Source of the DNA: a virus
Direction: 5' to 3' (one strand)
DNA length: 59,356 nucleotides
IMG/VR virus record: IMGVR_UViG_3300034073_001486
Span: 1 to 59,356 of that record
The position numbers and the translations under genes were made by a program. This document shows, one piece after another, positions 1 through 9,294 of the stretch (position 1 is the stretch's first letter; each line of letters opens with the position of its first letter). The notes under the pieces were generated by a model. That model ran no database searches and was not told the origin of the DNA. It was given only the letters and a program-made list of their open reading frames with translations.

Positions 1-231
1 CGCCTCCCGCTCTGCGTCGGTGAGCGTGAACGGCGTCAACGTGCAGTAGCGGGTCACGTTGCCGGTGATGTAGGGGCAGACCGGCGAGCGGTAGAGCGGT
101 GCAATCCCGTGATTTCCGGCGACCGACGATGAGATCGCCTTCGCTTCTTCTTCGATGCAATAGACATCGTAGATGCGGTCGCCGTCAGCGAGCATCACCG
201 CCCACGCTACCGGCTGCTGACTCTGCATCAT
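1..231 (-). CDS. Small conserved phage protein, cut by the window edge
   Basis: Begins at a double ATG (231 and 228) behind an AAGGTGAGG Shine-Dalgarno stretch and runs open to base 1, giving at least 77 residues. The protein reads PVAWAVMLADGDRIYDV, then PLYRSP, then LTDAEREA, a pattern I know from many small phage proteins of unknown function. If the ends of the window are joined the frame continues for 43 more codons to a TGA at 59225-59227, 17 bases before the ATG of the next minus-strand gene, which would make a 120-residue protein. The predicted tail is not like the usual family C terminus, so the join is not proven. Confidence 0.6.
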   Translation of the reverse strand, partial: MMQSQQPVAWAVMLADGDRIYDVYCIEEEAKAISSSVAGNHGIAPLYRSPVCPYITGNVTRYCTLTPFTLTDAEREA

Positions 232-254
232 GTCCTCACCTTCCGCCTGTAGTG

Positions 255-497
255 TCATTCGCTCCACGGCAAACCAAAAGTCAACGCAGCGATCTTGGTG
301 TCCAGTTCCCGCAGCCGTTTTAGGTGCGTGGCGTCCAGCCACTCTTGTAGCCGCACCCTCTCGGCCAAAGCCTCCTGGAGTTTGGCTTCGCGGTAATGGT
401 GCGAGCATAGATCACGCTCGCTGCCGATGTCTCGCTTTGCATCGGTGGCTGGCATCTTCAGCCCGCACACATCGCAAGTAACGCTTGCCGTTGCCAT
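255..497 (-). CDS. Small zinc-binding protein (80 aa)
   Basis: The start at 497 is chosen because AAAGGAGT lies just upstream; a longer open frame to 770 has no such site. Residues 8-11 form CDVC and residues 31-34 form CSHH, a treble-clef or zinc-ribbon-like arrangement. The C-terminal 45 residues are a charged amphipathic helix (EALAERVRLQEWLDATHLK) that may be a coiled coil. The function is unknown. It is followed by a 140-base gap holding tandem repeats, so it may have its own promoter. Confidence 0.65.
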   Translation of the reverse strand: MATASVTCDVCGLKMPATDAKRDIGSERDLCSHHYREAKLQEALAERVRLQEWLDATHLKRLRELDTKIAALTFGLPWSE

Positions 498-637
498 GAG
501 CCGACTCCTTTCGGCCCACATTGTACCCCCGTCCACCAACCCGAGCCACCGACATTCCACGTTTTGCGAAACGCGAACTTGCGGGGTACTTGCGGGGTAC
601 ATGCGGGGTGGCGGCGTTACCTTGCTGGTGTAGAGAA
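498..637 (-). promoter_or_regulatory. Upstream control region with tandem 11-bp repeats
   Basis: Three head-to-tail 11-bp units lie at 579-611: TTGCGGGGTAC twice and ATGCGGGGTGG once. Near them is an imperfect palindrome GTTTTGCGAAAC (561-572). On the minus strand TACAAT (520-525) can serve as a -10 box for the 80-aa gene, but no consensus -35 box sits 16-18 bases above it. An activator- or phage-sigma-dependent promoter is an inference. Confidence 0.4.
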
Positions 638-961
638 CTAGGCCGCAGGCGCCGCGATCACGCCCTGTTCGACGCCCACCTTGGCAACGTAAGCCATCAG
701 ACTGCCGACCACCGCCGCGAGGTCTGGATCGCTCTCGGCACCGGCAAGCAGAGAGTCGACGGTGAGCCACTCGCCAGCGTCGGGGGCGAACTCGCCGCCG
801 TCTTCGGTGCTGCGGAACTTCCGCAGCCGCACGCGGGCCGTGGCGTCCCCGCCGAGAGTCGGGGCTGAGACCACCACCTCCTCCAGCCAGACCTTATCGT
901 AGACCGCGTTGATGCTCGTCGGATTCGCGGCCATGAGCGTAGGTACTGAAATTGCCATCAT
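638..961 (-). CDS. Hypothetical protein (107 aa), possible virion component
   Basis: Two ATG codons (961, 958) follow TAGGAGT; the second has the better spacing. The protein is Ala/Val/Asp rich with beta-prone stretches (WLEEVVVSAPTLGGDATARVRLRKF), then an acidic segment EDGGEFAPDAGEW and a hydrophobic C-terminal helix. I do not recognise the family. It sits at the downstream end of the tail-fibre gene cluster, seven bases after the 577-aa fibre gene, which suggests a fibre-associated or assembly role. Confidence 0.6.
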   Translation of the reverse strand: MMAISVPTLMAANPTSINAVYDKVWLEEVVVSAPTLGGDATARVRLRKFRSTEDGGEFAPDAGEWLTVDSLLAGAESDPDLAAVVGSLMAYVAKVGVEQGVIAAPAA

Positions 962-967
962 CTACTC

Positions 968-2701
968 CTAGTGAAGATCGACCCAGTTGGTTCCGTCGTA
1001 GACCCTGAGTTTGTTTGTGCTGGAGTTGTAGTAAACGTCCCCAGCCTCATTGCCGCTCGCTGGATCAGCGGCGAGGGGGACGAAGCGGACTGCGCCGGTG
1101 CTTTTGATGCGGACTCGCTCAACGCTGTTTGTGCCGAGCGTAAGAGGCGAAGCCGATAACGTCGCAATGCCAAGCGTTCCGCTTACGGCCGCCAAGGCTG
1201 TGCCGCCTGCGCCGACGCTCAAAACTGTCGCAGATGCGTATGACGCTCCGTATGACAGCACTGCAAATTGGCTAGCACCAGCCGATGAATTGAGACGCAC
1301 CCGCGACATGCTGGTGCCTGCCGGTGCTTGGTAAACGTCAATGGAGTCGAAGCCTACTCGCAGCCTTTCGCTCCCCGCGACAACCGCACTTAAAGTGTCT
1401 GAGCCGCCAACCTGTGCAATCCCCGTGTTGCTATCGCCACTGAAGCACAACGCCGGTGCCGCCGCGCTGCCTGCGGAGACGGTGATGACGCCGTTCACAT
1501 CCAACGCCGTCGCTGGCGTGGTGCGGCTCGCTCCGATGCCGACGTTGCCGGCGAAATAGTTTTGCGCGGTGCCGTCCGCATAAAAATTCCATCTGCCGGT
1601 GGCGCTAGCGATCCCGCTGTACACGCCGTAGTTGTTTGTTGCGGCTGTAAAACCGCTGCCGACAAAAAAACCGTACTGATTTGTGATCGACGCACCAGAG
1701 CCGAGCGTTGCGCCATTTGTGTGAAAAAGCGCTAGAGTGCCGGTTGTCGCATCTGCGGCCATTGTCGCCGCAGATGCGACAACAAGAACATTAGACGTGC
1801 TGTCGGCAGAAACTGTCGGCATGACAAGCTCGCCATACCGCGTAGACGCACTTGAAAGAGTGTGTTGATGGTAAACGCCAACATTGCTTGCACCAGTGCC
1901 GCCGAGGCCAACGTTCCCATCCGACCGCACCCGCACCCGCTCCACCCCTGCGGTCGAAATCGCCACGGTATCGGCGGCTGGGAATAGGAGGCCGGTGTTG
2001 CTATCGCCAGACGCTACGATCGCCGGGGCCGCCGCGCTGCCTGCGGCGACTGTGATCACGCCGTTTACGTCAAGGGCCGATGCGGGCGTGCTGCGTGACA
2101 CGCCGATGCCGACGTTGCCAGCAAACCAGTTTTGCGCCGTGCCGTCCGCATAGATGTTCCACTGGTCTGCACCGGCAGCAACGCCACAAAAAATCACGCT
2201 CTTTGCGTCAATGGCACCATTAAATGTGGCGTTACCCGTAAACGTCGGACTCGCCGCCGGTGCCGCACCGATGTCGCTCGGCGTCAACGCGTCACTGCCC
2301 CCGGTCGCGTGGGCGCTGGCGTGCGTGGTCGACGCCTTCCCAGCGAGCGACGACCCCAAACTCCCCGCCGGCCATCCGCCAATGGGCTGCGAGCCGACGC
2401 CAACATTGCCGATCGTTTTCGTCGACCACGTTGCCGACGAATAGTTGTAACTGAGTGCCACATCGTAGGGTTTCGGCGGAGAGCCGGCCGACACAATATT
2501 GAGGTCGGTGATCTGTGCGAGTGTGTGCGTATGGCTACGCGGCGTCGCCGTCACATACGCCAGCGAGGTGTAAGCGTCGGTGCCGTTGCCGATGACGAGC
2601 GTGTTTTCGTCGGTAACGACGAGCAACTCCCCCGCCAGCGGCGTCGGGTTGACGCTCGTCAGGTTCGCGTTTGTACCCCGTTTGTTTTGGACGCGCGGCA
2701 T
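968..2701 (-). CDS. Large tail fibre protein (577 aa)
   Basis: The N-terminal 40 residues (KRGTNANLTSVNP, then GELLVVTDENTLVIGNGTD) resemble the particle-binding domain of major-tropism-determinant-type fibres. Residues near 127-150 carry HASAHATGGSDALTPSDIGAA, a motif typical of tail fibres. The rest is built from repeated units of the type NVGIG.SRxTPAxALDVNGVIT with SAAAPAxxxSGDSNTG and ERVRVxSDG, as in long beta-structured fibres. The start lacks a clear Shine-Dalgarno site and may depend on translation from the small membrane gene upstream. Role: host adhesion. Confidence 0.85.
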   Translation of the reverse strand: MPRVQNKRGTNANLTSVNPTPLAGELLVVTDENTLVIGNGTDAYTSLAYVTATPRSHTHTLAQITDLNIVSAGSPPKPYDVALSYNYSSATWSTKTIGNVGVGSQPIGGWPAGSLGSSLAGKASTTHASAHATGGSDALTPSDIGAAPAASPTFTGNATFNGAIDAKSVIFCGVAAGADQWNIYADGTAQNWFAGNVGIGVSRSTPASALDVNGVITVAAGSAAAPAIVASGDSNTGLLFPAADTVAISTAGVERVRVRSDGNVGLGGTGASNVGVYHQHTLSSASTRYGELVMPTVSADSTSNVLVVASAATMAADATTGTLALFHTNGATLGSGASITNQYGFFVGSGFTAATNNYGVYSGIASATGRWNFYADGTAQNYFAGNVGIGASRTTPATALDVNGVITVSAGSAAAPALCFSGDSNTGIAQVGGSDTLSAVVAGSERLRVGFDSIDVYQAPAGTSMSRVRLNSSAGASQFAVLSYGASYASATVLSVGAGGTALAAVSGTLGIATLSASPLTLGTNSVERVRIKSTGAVRFVPLAADPASGNEAGDVYYNSSTNKLRVYDGTNWVDLH

Positions 2702-2722
2702 TAGGTTTGTTGTGTAAGGTCG

Positions 2723-2842
2723 TTACGGGGCGATGAAAAACACAATCGTCCAGCGTGCGATCCAGACGCCTAACACGCCGCCCGCCACGCCTGCCGGGAA
2801 TGAGGCAAGAACCAGCGCGGCGGCGAAGGCGTCGTTGCTCAT
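2723..2842 (-). CDS. Tiny membrane protein (39 aa)
   Basis: ATG at 2842 overlaps the TGA of the LamG gene as ATGA, so translation is probably coupled. The product begins MSNDAFAAALVLASFPAG and is almost entirely one hydrophobic segment (FAAALVLASFPAGVAGGVLG) ending WIARWTIVFFIAP. A single-pass inner-membrane protein is likely. Holin-like or virion-associated roles are possible, but nothing decides between them. Confidence 0.5.
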   Translation of the reverse strand: MSNDAFAAALVLASFPAGVAGGVLGVWIARWTIVFFIAP

Positions 2843-3633
2843 GCGTCTGGTAATGCGGCCGTTGGCGGCGTGAAAGTTGCCGTGTAGCGGGCAACGCCTT
2901 TTGTAATGCGAAGGTCGTCTATGTAGCCCCTGTACGGCTGCCCTGCGGCACCTGCATATCCCACAGAATCATTGGTGCGAAAGTAGTCCGTATTGTCGGT
3001 TGCCGTGCTTCCGACCTGCGTCCCGTCGACAAACAGCCGCAGGCTGCCGGATGATCTAGTTAGGGCTATGTGATACCACTGGTTTTGAACAAATGCGTAG
3101 GACTCATTGAAAGTTCCTGCCGTGCCGTAGCGATTTACTGCAACTGCATCTGGAGTTCCGTTGCTATTTGAGTCTCGCAGATTTAAGAGAAGGCTTCCCG
3201 ACGCCGTGCCGCCAAACAGGGTTGCATACTCTGTTGGATGCGCTTCCGAACGGAACCACATTTCGACAGTGAAGTCGCCGGTTCCAAACGTCAGGTCGAC
3301 GCTAGAGCTGAGCGTTAAATAGTCGCCATTCCCGTCAAAATACGCCGACTTTCCGCCGAACTTGCTCTGCGTCGCCGATTGCGTTGCATTTCCGCCAGCC
3401 GTAACTGTTTTCGGCGTGCCGCTAGAATCGGTAAACGTAGAGCCGCTTCCATCCATGTGCAGCAGCAGCGAGACGCTGGCAAAGTTGGGATCAGTCGTCA
3501 CCTGGGGCGGCCACGCCCCAGCCCGCTGCTGCCGCTCGGCAGTCCGCAAGTCCCACACGCCAGACGCCGACCCCTGGGACGTGCTGGGCGTGCGTGAAAA
3601 GCCGATGTAGCTGCCGTTAGAGCGAAGTGTCAT
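2839..3633 (-). CDS. LamG/concanavalin-like lectin-domain tail protein (264 aa)
   Basis: Residues about 55-250 follow the LamG-3 pattern: SLLLHMDGSGSTFTDSSG, KFGGKSAYFDGNGDYL, FTVEMWFRSE, WYHIALTRSSGSLRLFVDG and GYIDDLRITKGVARY. Such jelly-roll domains bind carbohydrates and are common on phage fibres and receptor-binding proteins. The short N-terminal part (SRTPSTSQGSASGVWDL) may attach it to the particle. It lies between the Pro-Glu-repeat protein and the tiny membrane gene in the fibre operon. Confidence 0.85.
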   Translation of the reverse strand: MTLRSNGSYIGFSRTPSTSQGSASGVWDLRTAERQQRAGAWPPQVTTDPNFASVSLLLHMDGSGSTFTDSSGTPKTVTAGGNATQSATQSKFGGKSAYFDGNGDYLTLSSSVDLTFGTGDFTVEMWFRSEAHPTEYATLFGGTASGSLLLNLRDSNSNGTPDAVAVNRYGTAGTFNESYAFVQNQWYHIALTRSSGSLRLFVDGTQVGSTATDNTDYFRTNDSVGYAGAAGQPYRGYIDDLRITKGVARYTATFTPPTAALPDA

Positions 3634-3661
3634 GGTGCGCTACCGTTGTGATGTGGGGAAG

Positions 3662-4227
<566 letters not shown>

Positions 4228-4228
<1 letters not shown>

Positions 4229-4602
4229 CACTGATACTCCTTCCAGTAGGCCACAACCTCAAGGTCGCTGGCCGCCGAGGCCGTCACGTACACCGACTGC
4301 CCCTCCTTCACCGAGAGCCCAACATCTTTGAGGACCGGAACCAGCGAAGCGTCGGCCGGAACGCTCACCGTGCTGGCGAGGCGCCCGCCGCCGCCGGTGT
4401 TGGTGGCCGCGTTGTAGACGGTAACCGTCACGTCGCAGGCGCTGGCGCCGTCAACATTGCTTACCAGCACGCTATCGACGAGGTACACCTTGTTGCTTGT
4501 TGAAGCATTGGAGAGCAGTTGCGTCTCCGAGGTGCTGGTCAGAGCGACAAAGGTGTTGGCTGCGTAAACGGCAGTGGGCGCCGCGAGGTTTGGGTTGGCC
4601 AT
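4228..4602 (-). CDS. Small beta-rich virion protein (124 aa)
   Basis: An AAGGAAC site lies eight bases upstream of the ATG at 4602. The sequence alternates beta-prone strands (KVYLVDSVLVSNVDG, CDVTVTVYNAATNTGGGG, SVYVTASAASDLEVVAYW) and has no transmembrane segment, which suggests a single beta-sandwich such as a decoration or fibre-cap protein. The family is not recognised. It is translationally coupled to the Pro-Glu-repeat protein. Confidence 0.65.
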
Positions 4603-4611
4603 GAGTGTTCC

Positions 4612-5109
4612 TTAGCTAAGAGCCCAGATGGTTCCGAGAGACGGTCCAGACGCGGGCTTGTTGGTGAGATCGTTGTACGAACCGGATGTCGCCACAGTAG
4701 CGAGCCCGGTAATATCCGTGGCGGCGGAGTGCGTGTGCGACGAGGCGGCCTTGCCGTCCAGCGTGGTCTGAAGATTTGTCACATCGCCAATTGCGTGCGA
4801 ATGACTGGTCGCGGCGGCCCCGATGTCCGCTGCCGTAATCGCATCGGCCCCACCCGTCGCATGGGATGCCTTATGGGCCGAGGGTGTGCGGGCGTCCGAA
4901 AGCCGCGCGTCATTTGTCAAGACCACGTTGGCTGACAGGCGGGCGTCCGCAAGCGTGCCGGCCGTGAGCTGAGAAGCGTCCGTCACCAGGCTGGCAATGT
5001 TAGCCGCCGTCACACGGCTGGTTGCGGTCGCGCCAGCATCGACGACCGGAACCATGTCGGTTCCGGCGATGGTCTTGGTTGGCAGTGCAGAGATTTTTAC
5101 ATCAGGCAT
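4612..5109 (-). CDS. Short tail fibre protein (165 aa)
   Basis: The N terminus MPDVKISALPTKTIAGTD is a common start of phage tail-fibre attachment domains. It continues with ANIASLVTDASQL, NDARLSDARTP and HKASHATGGADAITAADIGAA, the same fibre motif as in the 577-aa fibre, then LQTTLDGKAASSHTHS. It shares [11 protein letters not shown] with the neighbouring 431-aa fibre, so the two are partly duplicated. Role: receptor binding or fibre assembly. Confidence 0.8.
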   Translation of the reverse strand: MPDVKISALPTKTIAGTDMVPVVDAGATATSRVTAANIASLVTDASQLTAGTLADARLSANVVLTNDARLSDARTPSAHKASHATGGADAITAADIGAAATSHSHAIGDVTNLQTTLDGKAASSHTHSAATDITGLATVATSGSYNDLTNKPASGPSLGTIWALS

Positions 5110-5115
5110 GCAGTG

Positions 5116-6411
5116 TTACTCCGTCCTGAGCGGATCTCCGCCCTCAGTAATTAGTGTGCTTCCGGACTCCAGAAGCAGGCGGAAATTGGCAATGATCTCC
5201 CCGCAGTCCAACTCAATGTCAGACTCGCCTGCCACAGTCAGCCGCCCCTTGGCGTCTACAGTGAAAGTCGCCACCATGGATGCCGAGCCGTACGATCCAG
5301 GCGTGACCGCCGTGGTGCTTAGGGATGGGTTGGGGTACGTGCCAGAAAGGTCTCCGCCAGCGGAGCCGGAAGGGGCTCGCGAGTCGCCAAGACGGGAATC
5401 CGTGGTCAGCACCACATTGGCCGAGAGACGGGCATCGTTGACCGTCCCCGAGGCGATGTCCTCGCCGGCCAAGACAATAGCACCCGTTCTCCCGGCCACG
5501 GCCTGGACAGGCGCCGCGGCAGCGGCTCGCACGTCCGTGTAGTATAGGTTGGTGGAGCCCTCGGAAATGGCGTCCGTGGTCCCGGGCGAGCCGACGATTT
5601 CGATGTACTGCGAGCCAGACCACCGATAGACCTTGTTCTCAGAGGTGACCACGTACATCTTGCCGGCCTCGCCTGTGGCTGGCAGGTCTCCCGTGGTGGC
5701 GTACTCCAAAACATCGTCTACAAACCCCGGGAGCTGGTTGGACGGCACCGTGCCATTGACCAGCGTGGCATACGTTCCTGCGGCCTGCTTGCCAGACAGA
5801 AGTCCGTCTACCTCCGTTTCCGTGTAGTAACGGTCGTCATGTGTGTGGCCTGTGGCTGACTTGCCAGCAAGAAGGTTGTCTGTCTCAGTCTCTGTGTAGT
5901 ACCGATCATCATGCGCGTGCCCGGCATCCGACTTGCCGTCCAGGGCCGCCTGGAGGCCGGAGACGGTAGAGATGGCCTGGGTGTTGGTGTGCGTGCTGCG
6001 ATCCCGAAGATCGGCATCGGAGCTGTTGGCCGTGGCGCCATCAGCAATTCCGTCCAGCTTCGTTTTCGCAGAAGACCCAGCCCACCATGCCGCAACCGCT
6101 TGGAATACACGCAGAGCGGTCCACGCGCGGCGAGTGGTGGCCGTTCCTGTTTCAGCCTCTGCCTGCGACACCGTATCGCCAGACCACTCCCGCGAGTCGG
6201 AAAGCCTCGGGTCCGTGAGTAGGGCGTATTCATCAAGCCAATACGGCAACGACTGCCAGCGGGTGACGCCGTCACCAATCTTGATCTTCTGGGTGTCTGT
6301 CTCAAAGCCCGCTTCACCTGGAAGGAGAAGCGTATTGCGAGCGGTCCACTCCGCAGCCGTGCCTCGGCGAAACTGGATCTTCTGCTTTTTCCAGTTGGCG
6401 GACTCGGACAT
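5116..6411 (-). CDS. Tail fibre with MTD-type N-terminal domain (431 aa)
   Basis: The ATG at 6411 overlaps the upstream TGA as TGATG. Residues 10-55 ([34 protein letters not shown]) match the major tropism determinant N-terminal domain that anchors fibres. Two copies of a [13 protein letters not shown] repeat follow, then a T4-like [26 protein letters not shown] module, and a C-terminal stalk with [16 protein letters not shown]. Host-range fibre; the repeats may drive recombination with other phages. Confidence 0.88.
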   Translation of the reverse strand: MSESANWKKQKIQFRRGTAAEWTARNTLLLPGEAGFETDTQKIKIGDGVTRWQSLPYWLDEYALLTDPRLSDSREWSGDTVSQAEAETGTATTRRAWTALRVFQAVAAWWAGSSAKTKLDGIADGATANSSDADLRDRSTHTNTQAISTVSGLQAALDGKSDAGHAHDDRYYTETETDNLLAGKSATGHTHDDRYYTETEVDGLLSGKQAAGTYATLVNGTVPSNQLPGFVDDVLEYATTGDLPATGEAGKMYVVTSENKVYRWSGSQYIEIVGSPGTTDAISEGSTNLYYTDVRAAAAAPVQAVAGRTGAIVLAGEDIASGTVNDARLSANVVLTTDSRLGDSRAPSGSAGGDLSGTYPNPSLSTTAVTPGSYGSASMVATFTVDAKGRLTVAGESDIELDCGEIIANFRLLLESGSTLITEGGDPLRTE

Positions 6412-6944
6412 CACCTGCCCTTTGCGCGGTAGGTGTGCTTCTCCAAAATCCGCTCGCGGAGTTCGCCTGCCTTCACCTTGGGGTTGTGCCGCTTGGCGCG
6501 GGCGATTTCCTCTTTGACGATCTTCTCGTTAATCAGCTTGCGCTGCGGAGCCTGTGGGCCCGGGTCGTACTCCACCGCTCCGCTGACGGCCATCCGACGC
6601 TTCTGGGCCACGCGGAGGATTTCGTCACGGCTGGAAACCCATGCCTCCGGGTCTCGCCAGCCACGCTTGTCGGCAATCCCGCCGCAGTAGTACTTGCCAG
6701 AGATGTTGATCCCGGCCTGCTTGGCCTCCCGCGACAGCCAGCGGGCGGAATGCATTGGCATCTCGTCCAACTGCTGGTTGTTCATGCGTCCCTGCATGAA
6801 GTTCCGGTCGGTCCCCTTTGTCGCAGGAGGAGTCCCAAGTGCCACCATCTCCGCAAAACGAGAAGACGAGCCAGCAGCGACGGCTCGCTTGTAGGCTTGG
6901 ATCGCCTCATGGCCGGCGTTCCTCACGTCACTGGGGATGTCCAT
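6411..6944 (-). CDS. Conserved hypothetical protein (177 aa)
   Basis: A charged, mostly helical protein with [40 protein letters not shown] and a basic C terminus ([20 protein letters not shown]). No cysteine cluster or membrane segment is visible. It is encoded between portal and fibre genes, starting six bases after the portal stop, so a virion maturation, plug or ejection role is possible. The family is not identified. Confidence 0.6.
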   Translation of the reverse strand: MDIPSDVRNAGHEAIQAYKRAVAAGSSSRFAEMVALGTPPATKGTDRNFMQGRMNNQQLDEMPMHSARWLSREAKQAGINISGKYYCGGIADKRGWRDPEAWVSSRDEILRVAQKRRMAVSGAVEYDPGPQAPQRKLINEKIVKEEIARAKRHNPKVKAGELRERILEKHTYRAKGR

Positions 6945-6950
6945 ATAGGG

Positions 6951-8936
6951 TCATTGTCCTTCGGGAGGGGCCTGATCTGGAGCCGGCTGACCGGGCGGAG
7001 GGGGTGGTGGTGGCGGGATCTGATAACCAGACACATCCATCTGGTTGACCTTGCCCCACGCATCCATGAGCGAGTTGAACAGCTCGGGGCGACCCGCCTG
7101 CATGAGGCCCTGAGCCACCGGCATGATGATCTGCAAGAAGTTGTTGAGGTTCTCGGTCTTGGTGGCGATGTTGGGCTTACGCGCGCTCCCAGCCTCCACG
7201 CGGTAGGAGTACTCGCGGACAATCTCGTCCGGGCCCTCGCCCTGGACGTGCATGCCCCACGCCTGCGCCGCCATCGGCCCGAGAATTGGGACAACATCCT
7301 GCGGATAGATCAGCCACCGAGCCAGCAGCGCTTCCTTGCGGGCGACCTCCGAGAGGGCGTCTTCCAAAATCGAAGCATAGTCGTCGGGCCTGACCGAGAT
7401 TTGCTCGCTCTTCACGGTGGCCTCTGCCGCCGATCTGAAGGATGCCCTGGTCATGCCATAAATGAGTTCTGTCAAGCCCACCCGGCGGTCGAACAGCGAA
7501 GTGACCTCGGAGATGATCTGGTACATGTCCGTGGTCACGCCCGGCGTCTGGAACACCGAGATCACATCGTTGACATTCCGGCCGATGGCCTCAGAGATTT
7601 CAACAATCTTGAATCCATTTTCTGCCTTCTCAAGAATCTTGGCCTTGAGATCCGGGTCGGCGGCCTTCGCCACGCCGATCATTGTCTGGCTGCTGGTGGC
7701 GATCCGCTGGGCCAAAAAGCTCATCGCCCAGTTAATGAATCGCAGCTCACCGATACCGGGCCGGATCAAAGAGATGGGCCAAGAGTAGCCGGGCTTGCCG
7801 TGCCATGCCAGGAGCGTGAACGGCCATCCATTCGGCTCGGCCCAGAAGGGGATGGGCCACTGAGCGGCCATGAAGAAGTTCTGCGGGATGCCCGTCTCGT
7901 CGACTGGCTCCTGTAACAGGGCAGGGGGGAGGTTCAGCGGGAAGTCCACGCCTTCGGCCACAACGATGTAGCAGTTTGGCCCAAGGGAGTCGAACTTGCC
8001 CTGGAGTTCCTTGTCGGCGTTCTTGAGCCGATCCCCGAATCCGGTCTTGGAGTAAATCTCCCAGTAGCAGATCAAGTCGTTCGTCTTGCCGCTCTTCCGC
8101 TTGGTCTCATAGCCTCGGTCGCTCTGGTCGGCCCGGGAGGCGTAGGACTCAATGTGACCGCGCAGGTCTTCCCGATTCAGTCCAAACTTCGCCGCCACCT
8201 CGTCGATGGGCTGCGTCCGCTTGCGAGCCGCCCAGCGGATGTCCTCAAACTCATCGGCGTCCGGATCCCACACCAGATTATCCACGGTGTCGTAGAACGA
8301 TCCGGCCATCTTGGTCTGCGAGCCAGGGGGCTGGAAAAGCTCATGCCACCACACGCCCGCGCCTTTAATAAACGCCTCTTCCACCACCTTGCGGCTGTGC
8401 TGCTTGAGGTTCAGTTCATTGGGTGTGTAGTTCAGATAGCTCTCCAGCAACTGGGCGATCACCTTGCGGCGCTCCCACATCATCTGCTGCTGCTGGAGGC
8501 CCTGCTGGTACATCATCATGCCGGGGTCGGGCATCATCACCGGCTGTCCATCGGGGCCGACGACAGGCTGGCCATCAGGCCCCATCTGCGGCACCGGCGG
8601 CTGGGGCTGAATCCCCAAGAGCGCCGGGCCGACGATCGGGTACTCCTTGGGATGCACCGTCCGCGTGGGATTGCGGTGGTGGATGACCGCAGTGAAGAGG
8701 CGCACGGCCTCCCACACACGGTTCACAGACATCCGGAAGGCCGGCGGGTCCATGCCCTTGTTGTAGCCCCGCTCACCCCGAGCCAAGACCTCTTTCCACA
8801 TGACATCCGGGTCAGAGGCGTAGAAGCCCATGGCCTCGTCGGCGTCTAGCTGAAAGGGTCGCTTGTGCTTCTCCGCTTGCTTGATGCACTCAAGCCAGCG
8901 GGTCACAATGGGGCGCAGCGGGTTTTCTTCGGCCAT
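6951..8936 (-). CDS. Portal protein (661 aa)
   Basis: Size, position directly after terminase, and segments such as MSVNRVWEAVRLFTAVIHHRNP, FIKGAGVWWHELFQPPGS, WDPDADEFEDIRWAARKRTQ and RVGLTELIYGMTRASFRSAAEA fit podoviral portal proteins, which form the dodecameric DNA channel at the head vertex. Residues about 115-140 hold a low-complexity insert (GPDGQPV twice, then Met/Gln-rich). The C terminus is proline rich (IPPPPPPPPGQPAP), as in many portals. Confidence 0.82.
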   Translation of the reverse strand: MAEENPLRPIVTRWLECIKQAEKHKRPFQLDADEAMGFYASDPDVMWKEVLARGERGYNKGMDPPAFRMSVNRVWEAVRLFTAVIHHRNPTRTVHPKEYPIVGPALLGIQPQPPVPQMGPDGQPVVGPDGQPVMMPDPGMMMYQQGLQQQQMMWERRKVIAQLLESYLNYTPNELNLKQHSRKVVEEAFIKGAGVWWHELFQPPGSQTKMAGSFYDTVDNLVWDPDADEFEDIRWAARKRTQPIDEVAAKFGLNREDLRGHIESYASRADQSDRGYETKRKSGKTNDLICYWEIYSKTGFGDRLKNADKELQGKFDSLGPNCYIVVAEGVDFPLNLPPALLQEPVDETGIPQNFFMAAQWPIPFWAEPNGWPFTLLAWHGKPGYSWPISLIRPGIGELRFINWAMSFLAQRIATSSQTMIGVAKAADPDLKAKILEKAENGFKIVEISEAIGRNVNDVISVFQTPGVTTDMYQIISEVTSLFDRRVGLTELIYGMTRASFRSAAEATVKSEQISVRPDDYASILEDALSEVARKEALLARWLIYPQDVVPILGPMAAQAWGMHVQGEGPDEIVREYSYRVEAGSARKPNIATKTENLNNFLQIIMPVAQGLMQAGRPELFNSLMDAWGKVNQMDVSGYQIPPPPPPPPGQPAPDQAPPEGQ

Positions 8937-8961
8937 GAGGGGCTCCTAATGACTAATGCCC

Positions 8962-9294
8962 CTACTTGGCTTTCCGGCCTTCCAAGGCTTCCAGCTTCTT
9001 CTCCAGAAGGGAGACACGCTCGGACAGCACGGCCTCGGTCGTTTTGGGCCGGTAGTCCCAGAACCCGTATTCCTTCCAGGCCGGGAAGTCCAGTACGCCA
9101 GGGTCGGCCATGTGATGGACGCTGAACCGATCCGTGCCACCGCCATTGGGCGTCAGCACCCAAAGCGTCACCGTCCGGCTAGAGACATCTGTCACCCACG
9201 CCACCTCGGGTCTCGCACCCTCATGGCGGTAGTAATAGACCTGATCGCCAAGCATCGTCTTCGGCATCACATATTCCATCGTTTCGGTCGTCAT
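8962..9294 (-). CDS. Conserved small protein between terminase and portal (110 aa)
   Basis: Starts four bases inside the terminase stop, so it is coupled to terminase translation. Residues 15-75 form a small beta domain (GDQVYYYRHEGARPEVAWVT, TVTLWVLTPNGGG, FSVHHMADPG) like phage SH3-type folds. Residues 82-110 (TTEAVLSERVSLLEKKLEAL) form a coiled coil. I know similar proteins only as conserved unknowns beside packaging genes; a head-completion or packaging accessory role is inference. Confidence 0.65.
   Translation of the reverse strand: MTTETMEYVMPKTMLGDQVYYYRHEGARPEVAWVTDVSSRTVTLWVLTPNGGGTDRFSVHHMADPGVLDFPAWKEYGFWDYRPKTTEAVLSERVSLLEKKLEALEGRKAK

Noticed and set aside
5811-5910. Two near-identical fibre segments as a mobile element or recombination site
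   Set aside because: They encode the repeated [13 protein letters not shown] fibre motif, which explains the similarity.
6435-7916. Long plus-strand ORF (493 codons) opposite the portal gene
   Set aside because: It is antisense to the portal and its neighbour, has no Shine-Dalgarno site, and its composition is that of a shadow frame caused by GC-rich third positions.
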